Of a stretch of DNA of 37,557 nucleotides, positions 8,684 to 17,777 are shown in pieces. This stretch comes from Granulicella sp. (GTDB lineage: Bacteria > Acidobacteriota > Terriglobia > Terriglobales > Acidobacteriaceae). A program made the position numbers and the translations under genes. The stretch is taken from contig JANYLK010000025.1 of NCBI GenBank assembly GCA_025357875.1, forward strand, positions 1 through 37,557, in the 5' to 3' direction. Numbering within the stretch: position 1 is the first letter of the stretch; each line of letters begins with the position of its first letter. A model generated the notes under the pieces. That model saw only the letters and a list, made by a program, of their open reading frames with translations, did no database searches and was not told the DNA's origin.

Positions 8684-10138
8684 CTAGTAGCGGTAGTGAT
8701 CAGCCTTATAAGGTCCTTCCACCGGCACACTGAGATAATCCGCCTGCTTCTTAGAAAGCGTAGTCAACTTCACCCCGATCTTTTCGAGATGTAACCGCGC
8801 CACTTCCTCATCCAGCTTCTTCGGCAGAATGTAAATTCCCACCTTGTACTTGTCCTTGTTCTTCCATAAGTCAAGCTGCGCCAGCGTCTGGTTTGCAAAG
8901 CTAGCCGACATCACAAAGCTGGGATGTCCCGTCGCGCATCCGAGGTTCACCAGGCGTCCCTCTGCCAGCACAAAGATGCTATTGCCGTTTTCGAACGTGT
9001 ACTTGTCAACCTGCGGTTTGATGTTCAGCTTCTTCACGCCCTTCAGCGCATTCAGCGGCTCCATCTGGATTTCGTTGTCGAAATGGCCGATGTTGCACAC
9101 AATCGCTTGGTCCTTCATCAGCTTCATGTGCTCAACCGTGATGATGTCCACGTTACCGGTGCAGGTAACATAGATATCGCCACGTCCGAGAGTTTCCTCG
9201 AGCGTCGTCACTTCGTAGCCTTCAATTGCCGCCTGCAACGCATTGATCGGATCGATCTCCGTGACCACCACGCGCGCTCCAAGGCCGCGCAGTGAAGCCG
9301 CAGAACCCTTGCCCACGTCGCCGAATCCGCAGACCACGGCAACCTTGCCCGCGATCATCACGTCAGTCGCGCGCTTGATGCCGTCCACCAACGACTCCCG
9401 GCAGCCATACAAATTATCGAACTTCGATTTTGTAACTGAATCGTTTACATTAATCGCCGGTACCAGTAGCGTGCCCTTTTCGAGCATCTTGTATAGCCGA
9501 TGAACGCCAGTCGTGGTCTCCTCGGAAACGCCGCGCCACTCCTTCGCCACATCAGTCCAGCGCTTGGGGTGCTCAGCATGGACCTTCTTCAGCAACGCCT
9601 TGATGACGTCCTCTTCCTGCGAACCGGACTTCGAATCAACCCACTTGTCGCCGTGCTCCAACTCGTAACCCTTATGGATCAGCAGAGTAACGTCGCCGCC
9701 GTCGTCGATCACCATTTGAGGCCCAAGGAGCCCGCCCTTACCATCAGGGAAATTCAGCGACTGGTTGGTGCACCACCAGAACTCTTCGAGCGACTCCCCC
9801 TTCCACGCAAACACCGGAACGCCCGCCGCCGCGATTGCAGCCGCTGCGTGGTCCTGCGTCGAGAAGATATTGCAGCTTGCCCAGCGTACATCGGCGCCCA
9901 GCGCGACCATGGTCTCAATCAGCACCGCGGTCTGAATCGTCATGTGCAGCGATCCCGTCACACGCACATCTGCCAACGGCTTACCTGCGGCATATTGTTT
10001 GCGAATCGACATCAGACCGGGCATCTCCTGCTCGGCAATATCAATCTCTTTGCGCCCAAACTCCGCTAGGCCAATATCCGCAACCTTGTACTCCGCCGCC
10101 ACACCCACAACTGTCTTATCGATCGTCGCCGTCGCCAT
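8684..10138 (-). CDS. ahcY: Adenosylhomocysteinase (S-adenosyl-L-homocysteine hydrolase)
   Basis: A 484-residue cytoplasmic NAD-dependent enzyme that splits S-adenosylhomocysteine into adenosine and homocysteine, recycling the product of methyltransferases. Motifs seen are the substrate region [18 protein letters not shown] (60-77), [15 protein letters not shown] (88-102), [11 protein letters not shown] (232-242), the Rossmann loop GFGDVGKG (271-278), the [11 protein letters not shown] segment, and the conserved C-terminus ending KADHYRY. An extra stretch around residues 150-195 is typical of the long bacterial form. The ATG at 10138 is preceded by GAGGTG (10144-10149) at normal spacing. It is monocistronic, with its own terminator, and divergent from priA. 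No SAH riboswitch was recognised upstream. Confidence 0.97.
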   Translation of the reverse strand: MATATIDKTVVGVAAEYKVADIGLAEFGRKEIDIAEQEMPGLMSIRKQYAAGKPLADVRVTGSLHMTIQTAVLIETMVALGADVRWASCNIFSTQDHAAAAIAAAGVPVFAWKGESLEEFWWCTNQSLNFPDGKGGLLGPQMVIDDGGDVTLLIHKGYELEHGDKWVDSKSGSQEEDVIKALLKKVHAEHPKRWTDVAKEWRGVSEETTTGVHRLYKMLEKGTLLVPAINVNDSVTKSKFDNLYGCRESLVDGIKRATDVMIAGKVAVVCGFGDVGKGSAASLRGLGARVVVTEIDPINALQAAIEGYEVTTLEETLGRGDIYVTCTGNVDIITVEHMKLMKDQAIVCNIGHFDNEIQMEPLNALKGVKKLNIKPQVDKYTFENGNSIFVLAEGRLVNLGCATGHPSFVMSASFANQTLAQLDLWKNKDKYKVGIYILPKKLDEEVARLHLEKIGVKLTTLSKKQADYLSVPVEGPYKADHYRY

Positions 10139-10526
10139 CTAATCACCTCATATGTAATCTAAGTTTATAGTCCGAAGTCGGACCACCGAGCTATCAAGCA
10201 CCAAGCCCATGTGTCCCGTTTAGGATAACATCGGACGCCCGATTTCCAAGCCTTTGTGTGCAGGCGGTAAACAATAGCAGTGAGAGCTGTTTATGCCGCA
10301 GTGAGTGGAAATCAAACCTAAAACTAGTGCCCTGCTTCTCTATCGACTTCCTTCGCCTCCGCACTTCGACCGTAAGCGAATCCACCAAAAGTAATTGCGT
10401 AGTCGATAGGCCGTTTTGTTAAAAGGTATAGAAATCATTGGCATCAGGAGTGTCCGTATCTTTCCAACAAACTCAGGCTTCCGGGGCATCGTAGTCTTCC
10501 TTGCAATGAAGCTCTAAGCTAACAGG
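10139..10526. other. 388-bp divergent intergenic region between ahcY and priA
   Basis: It holds the ahcY ribosome binding site (10144-10149, minus) and a small inverted repeat TCCGAAGTCGGA at 10171-10182, about 35 bases before ahcY, that could form a short hairpin in the leader. It must contain both promoters, but no -35/-10 pair is convincing enough to call. I looked for the conserved core of SAH and SAM riboswitches in the ahcY leader and did not see it. No coding potential is evident. Confidence 0.5.
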
Positions 10527-13007
10527 ATGGGTCTGTACTGCGACGTAGCCCTTCCCATCCCTCTCGACCAAACCTTTACCTACGCGGTCAACGGAACCGC
10601 GCCTGCCATCGGCGCGCGCGTCCTCGTCCCCTTTAGCGGGCAACGTCTGATGGGCGTCGTCGTCCGCCTGCATAACGATCCCGTACCCGGAGGAATGGAA
10701 ATTAAGCCCCTCCAGCAGGTGCTCGACGATGCACCTCTCTTACCCGACGAACTCATGCAACTCGCCACATGGATCGCCCAATATTACGTAGCCCCGCTCG
10801 GCGAAGTCCTCCGCAGCATGTTGCCGCTTGCCGCCGAAGTCCGCCGCCAGTTCGCCTACCGCATCGCCGAACCCGGTCGCCGCGTTCTTTACGACGGCGC
10901 AGCAAAGGGTTCCTCCCGACGTTCCCGCCTTTCGCCCGAAGATCAAAATCGTGAATATGCAGTCCTCAATTATCTCGAAGATGGCACCCCCGCCAAAGCC
11001 TCTGCTCTCCGTTCCGCTACGCAGGCGAATAAAGCACTGCTCGATGCCATGGTGCGCAAGAAATGGCTAACTCGCGAAGCTCTCGCTGAAGAGCGCGACG
11101 CCCGCCGCACCGAACGGATCGCAGTCCTCCTGGCCGATGCGCGCATCCCCAAACTCAACGAAAATCAGACCTCCATCCTCGCCGAAATCGCCGCCGCAGG
11201 AGGTCGCATGCGCGTCCGCGACCTCCGCGAACTCAGCGTCCCCGCCTCCACACTCACCACGCTGGTCAAGCGCGGGTTGGTCGTCATAGAGGACGCCCCA
11301 GAAGATTTTCACCTCGGCGGCCTACCCAACAACGGCAAGAAGAACGCCCACGAGCACACCCTCAACGAAGCGCAGATCGAAGCGCTCTCCTCCATCGCTG
11401 CCGCAATGTCACAAGGTGGATTCAAACCGATCCTGCTCTACGGAGTCACCGGCTCCGGCAAGACCAGCGTCTACTTCGCCGCCATGCAGCGCGCCCTGGA
11501 CGCCGGCAAATCCGCCCTCCTGCTCGTCCCCGAGATCGGCCTCACTCCAGCCATGGCCGGTCAGATGTTCGCCGCCTTCGGTACGCACGTCGCACTCCTG
11601 CACTCCGGCCTCACTCCCGACGAGCGCGCCGAGCAGTGGCACCGCATCCGTCGCGGCGAGGCCCGCATCGTAGTCGGCACCCGCTCCGCCGTCTTCGCGC
11701 CGATGGTAAACCTCGGCCTCATCCTCGTCGACGAAGAGCACGACTCCAGCTATAAGCAGGACGAAACACCGCGCTACAACGGTCGCGATGTGGCCGTGAT
11801 GCGTGCCAAGTTCAACTCGGCAGTCGTCGTCCTGGGGTCAGCAACACCCTCGCTCGAAAGCTGGGCCAACTCCGTACGCGGTCGCTATCAACGCATCGAG
11901 ATGCTCACCCGCGTTATGAATCGCCCGCTGCCCGTCGTCGAACTCGTGGACATGCGTACCGAATTTAAAGAGACAGGCAAGGAGGACATCTTCTCGCGCC
12001 AACTCGTCGCCGAAACCCAGGCCACGCTCGACCGAGACGAGCAAGTAATAATCCTGCTCAACCGCCGCGGCTACTCGTTCACCATTCTGTGCCGAAGTTG
12101 CGGCGATAAAATCGAATGCGAAAACTGCGCTATCGCAATGACTTATCACAAGCCCGTCATCGGAACCGATCTCCACGCTCATCCCGGCGACCGACTCGAA
12201 TGTCACTACTGCGGATTCCGTCGCACCATCCCGAAGACTTGCCCCAAATGCCAATCCGAACACCTCTTCTACCTCGGCGCCGGTTCACAGCAAGGCGAGG
12301 AACGCCTCCAGGAGCTCTTCCCCAACGCCCGCATCGGCCGCATGGATCGCGACACAGTCCGCGGCCGCGGCGACATGGAACGCCTTCTCACTCGCCTCCA
12401 CTCCGGCGAAATCAATCTATTAGTCGGCACTCAGATGATCGCCAAAGGCCACGACATCCACGGCGTCACCCTCGTCGGCGTGGTCGGCGCAGACTCCGCC
12501 CTCGGTCTGCCCGACTTCCGGGCCGCCGAACGCGTCTTCCAACTGCTAACCCAGGTCTCAGGCCGTGCCGGACGAGGTGATCTTTCCGGCCGCGTTCTAG
12601 TCCAGACCTATCATCCCGAGCACTACGCCATCCAATGCGCCGCCACTCACGACTACACCGGATTCGTCGCCAAAGAACTTCAATACCGCCAGTGGATGCA
12701 CTACCCCCCATCCGCCGTTCTCGCCAACGTCATCATCCAGGGTCAAACATTCGAGGAAGCTTCCGCTTTCGCCTATACCCTCGGCCGCTGGTTTGCCACA
12801 ACGCCCCTCGATAAAGTTCGTGTCCTCGGCCCAGCCGCCGCACCCATCGCCCGGCTCAAACGCATCTACCGCTTTCACTTCATCCTAAAGGCCGAGCGTC
12901 GAGACGTCCTTGGCCGCGCACTGCGCGCACTGCTAGCCTTTGCCGAAGCCCAAGCCATCCCCCGCCGCAACCTCATCCTTGACGTGGACGCCGTTCACCT
13001 TATGTAA
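10527..13007 (+). CDS. priA: Primosomal protein N' (PriA replication-restart helicase)
   Basis: An 826-residue superfamily 2 DNA helicase that recognises stalled forks and reloads the replisome. An N-terminal 3'-DNA-binding domain begins YCDVALPIPLDQTFTYAV. The helicase core has Walker A GVTGSGKT (about 305-312), DEEH (about 402-405), GSATPSLESW and the C-terminal motif QVSGRAGR. Between the helicase lobes are cysteine pairs for two zinc ions (CRSC, CENC, CHYC, CPKC; about 520-580). It is about 90 residues longer than E. coli PriA (732); extra length lies in the linker around 130-270 and as a short insert inside the zinc region (VIGTDLHAHPGD). The start is ATG 10527 with a weak AGG upstream. 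It converges with the sigma-54 AAA+ gene; the 286-base junction shows no strong terminator. Confidence 0.96.
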   Translation: MGLYCDVALPIPLDQTFTYAVNGTAPAIGARVLVPFSGQRLMGVVVRLHNDPVPGGMEIKPLQQVLDDAPLLPDELMQLATWIAQYYVAPLGEVLRSMLPLAAEVRRQFAYRIAEPGRRVLYDGAAKGSSRRSRLSPEDQNREYAVLNYLEDGTPAKASALRSATQANKALLDAMVRKKWLTREALAEERDARRTERIAVLLADARIPKLNENQTSILAEIAAAGGRMRVRDLRELSVPASTLTTLVKRGLVVIEDAPEDFHLGGLPNNGKKNAHEHTLNEAQIEALSSIAAAMSQGGFKPILLYGVTGSGKTSVYFAAMQRALDAGKSALLLVPEIGLTPAMAGQMFAAFGTHVALLHSGLTPDERAEQWHRIRRGEARIVVGTRSAVFAPMVNLGLILVDEEHDSSYKQDETPRYNGRDVAVMRAKFNSAVVVLGSATPSLESWANSVRGRYQRIEMLTRVMNRPLPVVELVDMRTEFKETGKEDIFSRQLVAETQATLDRDEQVIILLNRRGYSFTILCRSCGDKIECENCAIAMTYHKPVIGTDLHAHPGDRLECHYCGFRRTIPKTCPKCQSEHLFYLGAGSQQGEERLQELFPNARIGRMDRDTVRGRGDMERLLTRLHSGEINLLVGTQMIAKGHDIHGVTLVGVVGADSALGLPDFRAAERVFQLLTQVSGRAGRGDLSGRVLVQTYHPEHYAIQCAATHDYTGFVAKELQYRQWMHYPPSAVLANVIIQGQTFEEASAFAYTLGRWFATTPLDKVRVLGPAAAPIARLKRIYRFHFILKAERRDVLGRALRALLAFAEAQAIPRRNLILDVDAVHLM

Positions 13008-13293
13008 GCGACTACGTCAATTCGTTCCATCGTCTCCAATATTCAATCAGTGTCCGGAACCAGTTCATCTCTTATTCCTCTCTTCAGCGTTGGGCCGCAA
13101 GATCCGCCGTTGCGCTTTACGGCTACTCACAATAAGGCAAAGTAGTACGGTTTGCGAGGAAATTGTGGCTACCGCTCATTCATCTGAATCGCATTTTCTT
13201 GAAACCTCTGTGATGCCCGTCACATACCCGTATCGTCCGCTGCGGGAGCAGAACCAATGTAGGCAATATCTGGTGCTCAGATCCACCGCCTTC

Positions 13294-14706
13294 TTATAGT
13301 CGTATCTCCTCGCGCGCAATCTCTCGCCGATCTTCCGCTAGGATCGCCCCCCGCTCTAGCACGTGCGCCAACTCCCGCACATTGCCTGGCCAGTCATGCT
13401 CCATCAACCGCATCGCAGCGCCTGCAGAGAGTCTCTTGACCGGCATCTCTTCTCCTAGCCGGGCAAGCAGATATTCTGCCAGCCGTAACACGTCTTCCAT
13501 CCGATCCCGCAACGCCGGCACTTTCACCGGGAACACCGCAAGCCGGTGATACAGATCCAGTCGAAACGTTCCCTCACCCGCCCGGCGTAGCAAAGGCTGG
13601 TGCGAAGCCGCCACAATCCTCACATCCACTCGCAACGTCTCATTGTCCCCGACCCGCTGCAGTTCACCCGACTCAAGAAAACGCAACATCTTCGCCTGCA
13701 GCGCAATCGGCATCTCGCCAATCTCATCCAGAAACAACGTGCCTCCATGCGCAGCCTCAATCCTTCCCGTCCGCGACTGGACCGCCCCGGTAAATGCCCC
13801 GCGCGTGTGCCCAAACAACTCCGCCTCCAGCAGTGCCTCCGGAATCGCTGCGCAGTTCAGCACCACAAACGGCTTGCTGGAGCGAGAGCTGAGAGCATGC
13901 ACCGCTTTCGCAACCAATTCCTTTCCCGTCCCCGTGTCTCCCTCAATCAGCACCGTGGTCGATCGCGGAGCCACCAGTCGCACCATCTTCGCCAATTCGA
14001 GCATCCCCGCAGTCTCGCCAACCATCTCTGGAAGTGGTGCCACGTGCGGCCGCATCTCCCTGGCGTCCTGGACCTCCACAGCTCTCCCAGTCTGCCGCTC
14101 CGTCCGAATCTCGGACGGTACCGCGATTTCAGAGGTCGAAGTTTGCCCATCGCCCTTCATTCCAAGTTCGCGACCCGGCAGCGCGGGCTGCCCTCTCTGA
14201 CGTGATCGCAGCATCTCGTCCACTTCTCGGGATGCCGCGCCGCGCTCTCCCCCCGGCGCCAGCCTTTGCACCGCAGTCAACTGCGGCGACGCAACTGTTG
14301 GTAGCATCCACGCGTTAGTCTCAGCCGCGTTGCTCGCTGAATAGCACTCCATCTGCGCCTGGCGAAGCGCATGTAACAGTTCGTTTCTGCGAGGGCTGCG
14401 TGTACCTGTATCATCCGCCCCGCCGTCAACTCGAAGCAGATCCATCACCGGATGCCGACTCCGCATCTGGCTTGCGAACTCGCCAACTTCCAAATCGGGC
14501 AGAACGCTGTCCAGAACCATCGCCTCCGCACCCTCCACCTCCAATTGCGCCATCGCCTCTGCACCCCCTCCAGCCTCGCGCACTTGCCAGCGCATCGCGG
14601 TGAGCTGATGACTCAAACGTGATCGAAAATGTGCGTCGGCGCTCGCAAGAACAACGGTTCGAGATCCTGCTTTGTCCCCGTTGCTCCTGCCCAGTCCGTA
14701 TCCCAT
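13294..14706 (-). CDS. Sigma-54 AAA+ activator-type protein with degenerate receiver and no Fis HTH
   Basis: About 470 residues from ATG 14706, which has GAGGGAG six bases upstream; ATG 14769 is an in-frame alternative. Residues ~16-120 resemble a receiver: the position of the phosphoacceptor is D66 (VLDSVLPD), but the acidic pocket is reduced (ASADAHF) and the usual lysine motif is not visible. The AAA+ domain is complete: IEGDTGTGKEL Walker A, the sigma-54 contact loop GAFTGA, GTLFLDEIGEMP Walker B and the R-finger region FRLDLYHRLAVFP. The chain ends at REIAREEIRL just after WPGNVRELAHVLERG, so the Fis-type helix-turn-helix found in NtrC relatives is absent, and it does not appear in another frame downstream. 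It may act from solution, as reported for HTH-less activators such as FlgR, or need a DNA-binding partner. It follows the OmpR-type regulator gene on the same strand. Confidence 0.85.
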   Translation of the reverse strand: MGYGLGRSNGDKAGSRTVVLASADAHFRSRLSHQLTAMRWQVREAGGGAEAMAQLEVEGAEAMVLDSVLPDLEVGEFASQMRSRHPVMDLLRVDGGADDTGTRSPRRNELLHALRQAQMECYSASNAAETNAWMLPTVASPQLTAVQRLAPGGERGAASREVDEMLRSRQRGQPALPGRELGMKGDGQTSTSEIAVPSEIRTERQTGRAVEVQDAREMRPHVAPLPEMVGETAGMLELAKMVRLVAPRSTTVLIEGDTGTGKELVAKAVHALSSRSSKPFVVLNCAAIPEALLEAELFGHTRGAFTGAVQSRTGRIEAAHGGTLFLDEIGEMPIALQAKMLRFLESGELQRVGDNETLRVDVRIVAASHQPLLRRAGEGTFRLDLYHRLAVFPVKVPALRDRMEDVLRLAEYLLARLGEEMPVKRLSAGAAMRLMEHDWPGNVRELAHVLERGAILAEDRREIAREEIRL

Positions 14707-14776
14707 TGCTTCTCCCTCGTCGTCTTCTGCTCTGCATTCCGATTGCTTAGAATTCTGTTTTGGATTCATACTGCGT

Positions 14777-15538
14777 CTACGCGTAGGCACACCCAGCAAG
14801 AGCGGCAACTTGGCCCATGTTTCGAACCATAGGTTTCGTGCCTATCCCGCCCAGCCGGTATCCCGCTCCACGAACCGTTTCAATAAGCCCTCGGTAGTGG
14901 GCATTGACCTGTGTATCCTGCACCGCTGTATCGTCCACCTTGCGTCGCAAATAGTTGACGTAGACGTCGACAACATTGGTGCCCGTCTGTTCCGGCATGC
15001 GCCACACCTCGGCGAGCAGTTGGCCGCGTGATACGCATTCTCCCTCGTGCAACAAAAGGTATTCCAGCAGCAGGAACTCTTTCGCAGTCAGGCTGATCTC
15101 CCGCCCGCCGCGGTTCACCTTATGTTCAATCCGGTGCAATTCTAGATCGCCGTGACGAAGTACCGGATCTGCAAACTGTTGTCTCCGCCGCAGCAGCGCT
15201 CTGCACCGCGCCCGCAGTTCAAAATAACTGAACGGCTTCGCAAGGTAATCATCCGCGCCCATATCCAGGCATTGCACCCGCGCGTTCAACTCGCTGCGTC
15301 CACTCAGCACCAGCACCGAGGCGTCGTTATGCCGCGCCCTCATCTCCGCCAGCACCTCCATCCCGTCTCGCTTTGGAAGGCACAGATCCAGCAGGACCAG
15401 GTCGGAGTGGCTCCCGGCAGCATGCGCCAGCGCGGCTTCCCCGTCACCCACCCATTCCACGCGATGTCCTTCCAACTCCAACACCTTACTCAGAAACAGG
15501 CCCAAAGAGCGATCGTCTTCCACAACCAGCACACGCAT
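14777..15538 (-). CDS. OmpR/PhoB-family response regulator
   Basis: A 253-residue two-domain regulator. The receiver (1-~118) has the acidic pocket E7-D8-D9, phosphoacceptor D51 (LVLLDLCLP), S/T switch region VLVLSGRS and K in YLAKPFS. The winged-helix DNA-binding domain (about 130-235) has ISLTAKEFLLLEYLL and the recognition region TNVVDVYVNYLRRKVD, ending ETVRGAGYRLGG. The ATG at 15538 follows GGGGGA by five bases; a start at 15565 would add residues before the receiver with no structural use. About 18 residues after the wing (KPMVRNMGQVAALAGCAYA) are unusual. No histidine kinase adjoins it. It is upstream of, and probably co-transcribed with, the AAA+ gene ending at 13294, and divergent from the phosphoesterase at 15765. 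Confidence 0.92.
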   Translation of the reverse strand: MRVLVVEDDRSLGLFLSKVLELEGHRVEWVGDGEAALAHAAGSHSDLVLLDLCLPKRDGMEVLAEMRARHNDASVLVLSGRSELNARVQCLDMGADDYLAKPFSYFELRARCRALLRRRQQFADPVLRHGDLELHRIEHKVNRGGREISLTAKEFLLLEYLLLHEGECVSRGQLLAEVWRMPEQTGTNVVDVYVNYLRRKVDDTAVQDTQVNAHYRGLIETVRGAGYRLGGIGTKPMVRNMGQVAALAGCAYA

Positions 15539-15764
15539 TAAATCCCCCAGACAGACTGCAATCAAAACTCAGGCCAACAAGTTCCTTCTTGGCACCGGGA
15601 AACAATTCCGATATGCCAGCGTGTATAGAATCCACCCTCGGCGGTGACATGCGGCATACAATTCAAGAGGAGTTAATGGCCTTGTCCCAAAACAGGAATC
15701 GTGTCGGTACCCTTGGACCCTTTCAGCCTATCGCTTGCCCTCATGCTGCCGGAGAACTTCACGA

Positions 15765-17777
15765 ATGCAATCAGCAAGACTCGTCGCATTTCTAGTATTG
15801 GCGCTGACATCGTATTGCAGTGCGCAAACCTCGGCCACCAAAGCAGCGATAGCGCCGCCCTCAAGCCCTGAGGTCAAGCGCTGGACCATTCCCTCAGCCA
15901 GCGAACCCGTCCTCTCCCAGCAAGCCAAACTCAAACTCCTCCGCGAAAAGGTCAAGTACGTCTTCGTGCTCTTCCAGGAAAACCGCTCCTTCGACTTCTA
16001 CTTCGCAACCTATCCCGGCGCCGACGGCCTCTACTCCCATCCACCTTCTCAAGTGGCCGGCCTTAGTCAGCCCATCGTCAACGTCGACGGCACTGTCAGC
16101 ACCATCTCCCCTTTCAAAATTCCCTTCTCCGTGACCGACATCAACGGCGTTACAGTACCGCTCTACCCATCTGATCTTGCGGGCTCGAATCATAACCATG
16201 TCGCTATCGACAACAAGCTCGACGTAGACAGTCACGGTATCGCAAGCAACGATCGCTACGCCCTGACTGAAGAAGCCATTACCCTCAGCCATGGCAAGCC
16301 TTCCAGGATCCCATCCTTGGAAAGCAAGCAATTCGGCGAACTAGTCATGTCCCACATCGACTGCGACGTCGCACCGTTCCTTTGGCGTTATGCCGACCGC
16401 TTCACCCTGTTCGACCACTTCTTCGACACCGTCATTGGCCCCTCTACCCCCAATGCCATCGCGATGATTGCAGGCCAGTCCGGCGAGACCCAGTGGATGC
16501 TCCACCCCGAAGTCGCCGACGCAGCGGGCAAAAGCTCCGCCCGGCTGCCGATGGTCGCGGATCCTGCCCCATACTGGGGCTCATTGCTCGACACCAAAGG
16601 AGATCACCTGAGACAGCCTCAACCGCCGCCCAGGTCCACGCTCAAAGATCCCAAGCCCACCAGTGACCCAAGGAGCAATCCATCTCCCAATCTCACCTTT
16701 GCCGCGCTGCCACTCTCGTTTATGGGCTCCGATATAGAAAAGACCACCGCCGCCGACTACGATCCAGCGTTCGATCTTCTTGACGTAAAGGCTGACATTA
16801 AAAAAATCGCAGGCCACGGTACACCCGCCACAAACTGGGCCTGGTATCAGCAAGGCTACGACCACGAGCCCACCGACGACGCCGGCGCCACCTCCCACGA
16901 CACCTACATCGTCCACCACAACGCGCCGCAATACTTCGGCTACGTCGCCAACAATCCCGACGTCAACACTCACATGCGTGGCCTCGGCGACTTCTTCAGC
17001 GACATCCAGAACCAGGCACTCCCAACCTCCGGAGTCTTCTACGTTCGCGGCGGATACGGCAATATCTTCGGCGAGCACCCACTCGATCCCAACCCCGCCC
17101 TTGCCACCGAATTTAACGGTGACGACGACCACCCCGGCTACTCAGACTCACAGCTTTCCGAATCTCTCCTTGCCCGCGAGATCAACGCCATAGCCGCCAG
17201 CCCCTATTGGCCGCAATCCGTCATCCTGATCGCGTACGACGAGTCGGATGGGCACTACGATCACGCTCGCCCGCGCATCCGTTCGCGCGATCCCGGCGGC
17301 CTTCCGCTTGATCAGGGCCCCCGGATTCCAGCAATCCTCATCTCCCCCTACGGCGCTGCCCACGGTGTCGCTCACGAACTCGCGGAGCACAGCTCCATCA
17401 TCAAACTCGTCGACGAGATGTTCCACCTCATCCCGCTCGCCGATCTGCCCGACGAAGTCCGAGCCCGCTCTATCGGCATCGCAAAATACCACCAGAAAGA
17501 TCTAGGCCCCGCCGACGATAAAGTCTCCGGCGTAGGCGACCTCCTCTCCGGCTTCTCCAACCTTCGCCTTCTCGGCCGCTCCGAACCCCTGCCCGCCAGC
17601 TACGCCGAAATCCCCGAGTCCGACATCACCACCTATCCTCACTACAACGGCCAAGGCTGCTCTACCCTGAACATCCGCCCCACCGACACCGGCCGCCCGA
17701 ATCCAATCCCCGCCGACTTCAACCCCCGCCCCGACACCACCCCGGGCATCCCCACTTCCGGCACCTGGATCCCATGA
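15765..17777 (+). CDS. Secreted phosphoesterase, phospholipase C / acid phosphatase AcpA type
   Basis: A 670-residue protein of the phosphoesterase family PF04185, which includes bacterial non-specific phospholipases C and AcpA-type acid phosphatases (alkaline-phosphatase superfamily). ATG 15765 starts a signal peptide MQSARLVAFLVLALTSYCSA and has GGAG ten bases upstream. Family motifs are QENRSFDFYFATYPGADG (71-88), DHFFDTVIGPSTPNAIAMIAG, APQYFGYV, and the C-terminal metal-binding region VILIAYDESDGHYDHA (about 483-500). Acting outside the cytoplasm, it would release phosphate from phospholipids or phosphomonoesters; the exact substrate cannot be told. Its stop overlaps the next gene's start as ATGA, which indicates translational coupling to a solute-binding protein. 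Confidence 0.9.
   Translation: MQSARLVAFLVLALTSYCSAQTSATKAAIAPPSSPEVKRWTIPSASEPVLSQQAKLKLLREKVKYVFVLFQENRSFDFYFATYPGADGLYSHPPSQVAGLSQPIVNVDGTVSTISPFKIPFSVTDINGVTVPLYPSDLAGSNHNHVAIDNKLDVDSHGIASNDRYALTEEAITLSHGKPSRIPSLESKQFGELVMSHIDCDVAPFLWRYADRFTLFDHFFDTVIGPSTPNAIAMIAGQSGETQWMLHPEVADAAGKSSARLPMVADPAPYWGSLLDTKGDHLRQPQPPPRSTLKDPKPTSDPRSNPSPNLTFAALPLSFMGSDIEKTTAADYDPAFDLLDVKADIKKIAGHGTPATNWAWYQQGYDHEPTDDAGATSHDTYIVHHNAPQYFGYVANNPDVNTHMRGLGDFFSDIQNQALPTSGVFYVRGGYGNIFGEHPLDPNPALATEFNGDDDHPGYSDSQLSESLLAREINAIAASPYWPQSVILIAYDESDGHYDHARPRIRSRDPGGLPLDQGPRIPAILISPYGAAHGVAHELAEHSSIIKLVDEMFHLIPLADLPDEVRARSIGIAKYHQKDLGPADDKVSGVGDLLSGFSNLRLLGRSEPLPASYAEIPESDITTYPHYNGQGCSTLNIRPTDTGRPNPIPADFNPRPDTTPGIPTSGTWIP

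Noticed and set aside
10139..10526. SAH or SAM riboswitch upstream of ahcY
   Set aside because: The conserved core sequences and pairing pattern of known SAH/SAM riboswitches were not found in the ahcY leader; only a 5-bp hairpin (10171-10182) is present.
16581..17132. 183-codon antisense frame opposite the phosphoesterase
   Set aside because: Composition is a mirror of the sense gene; no domain, signal or start site.
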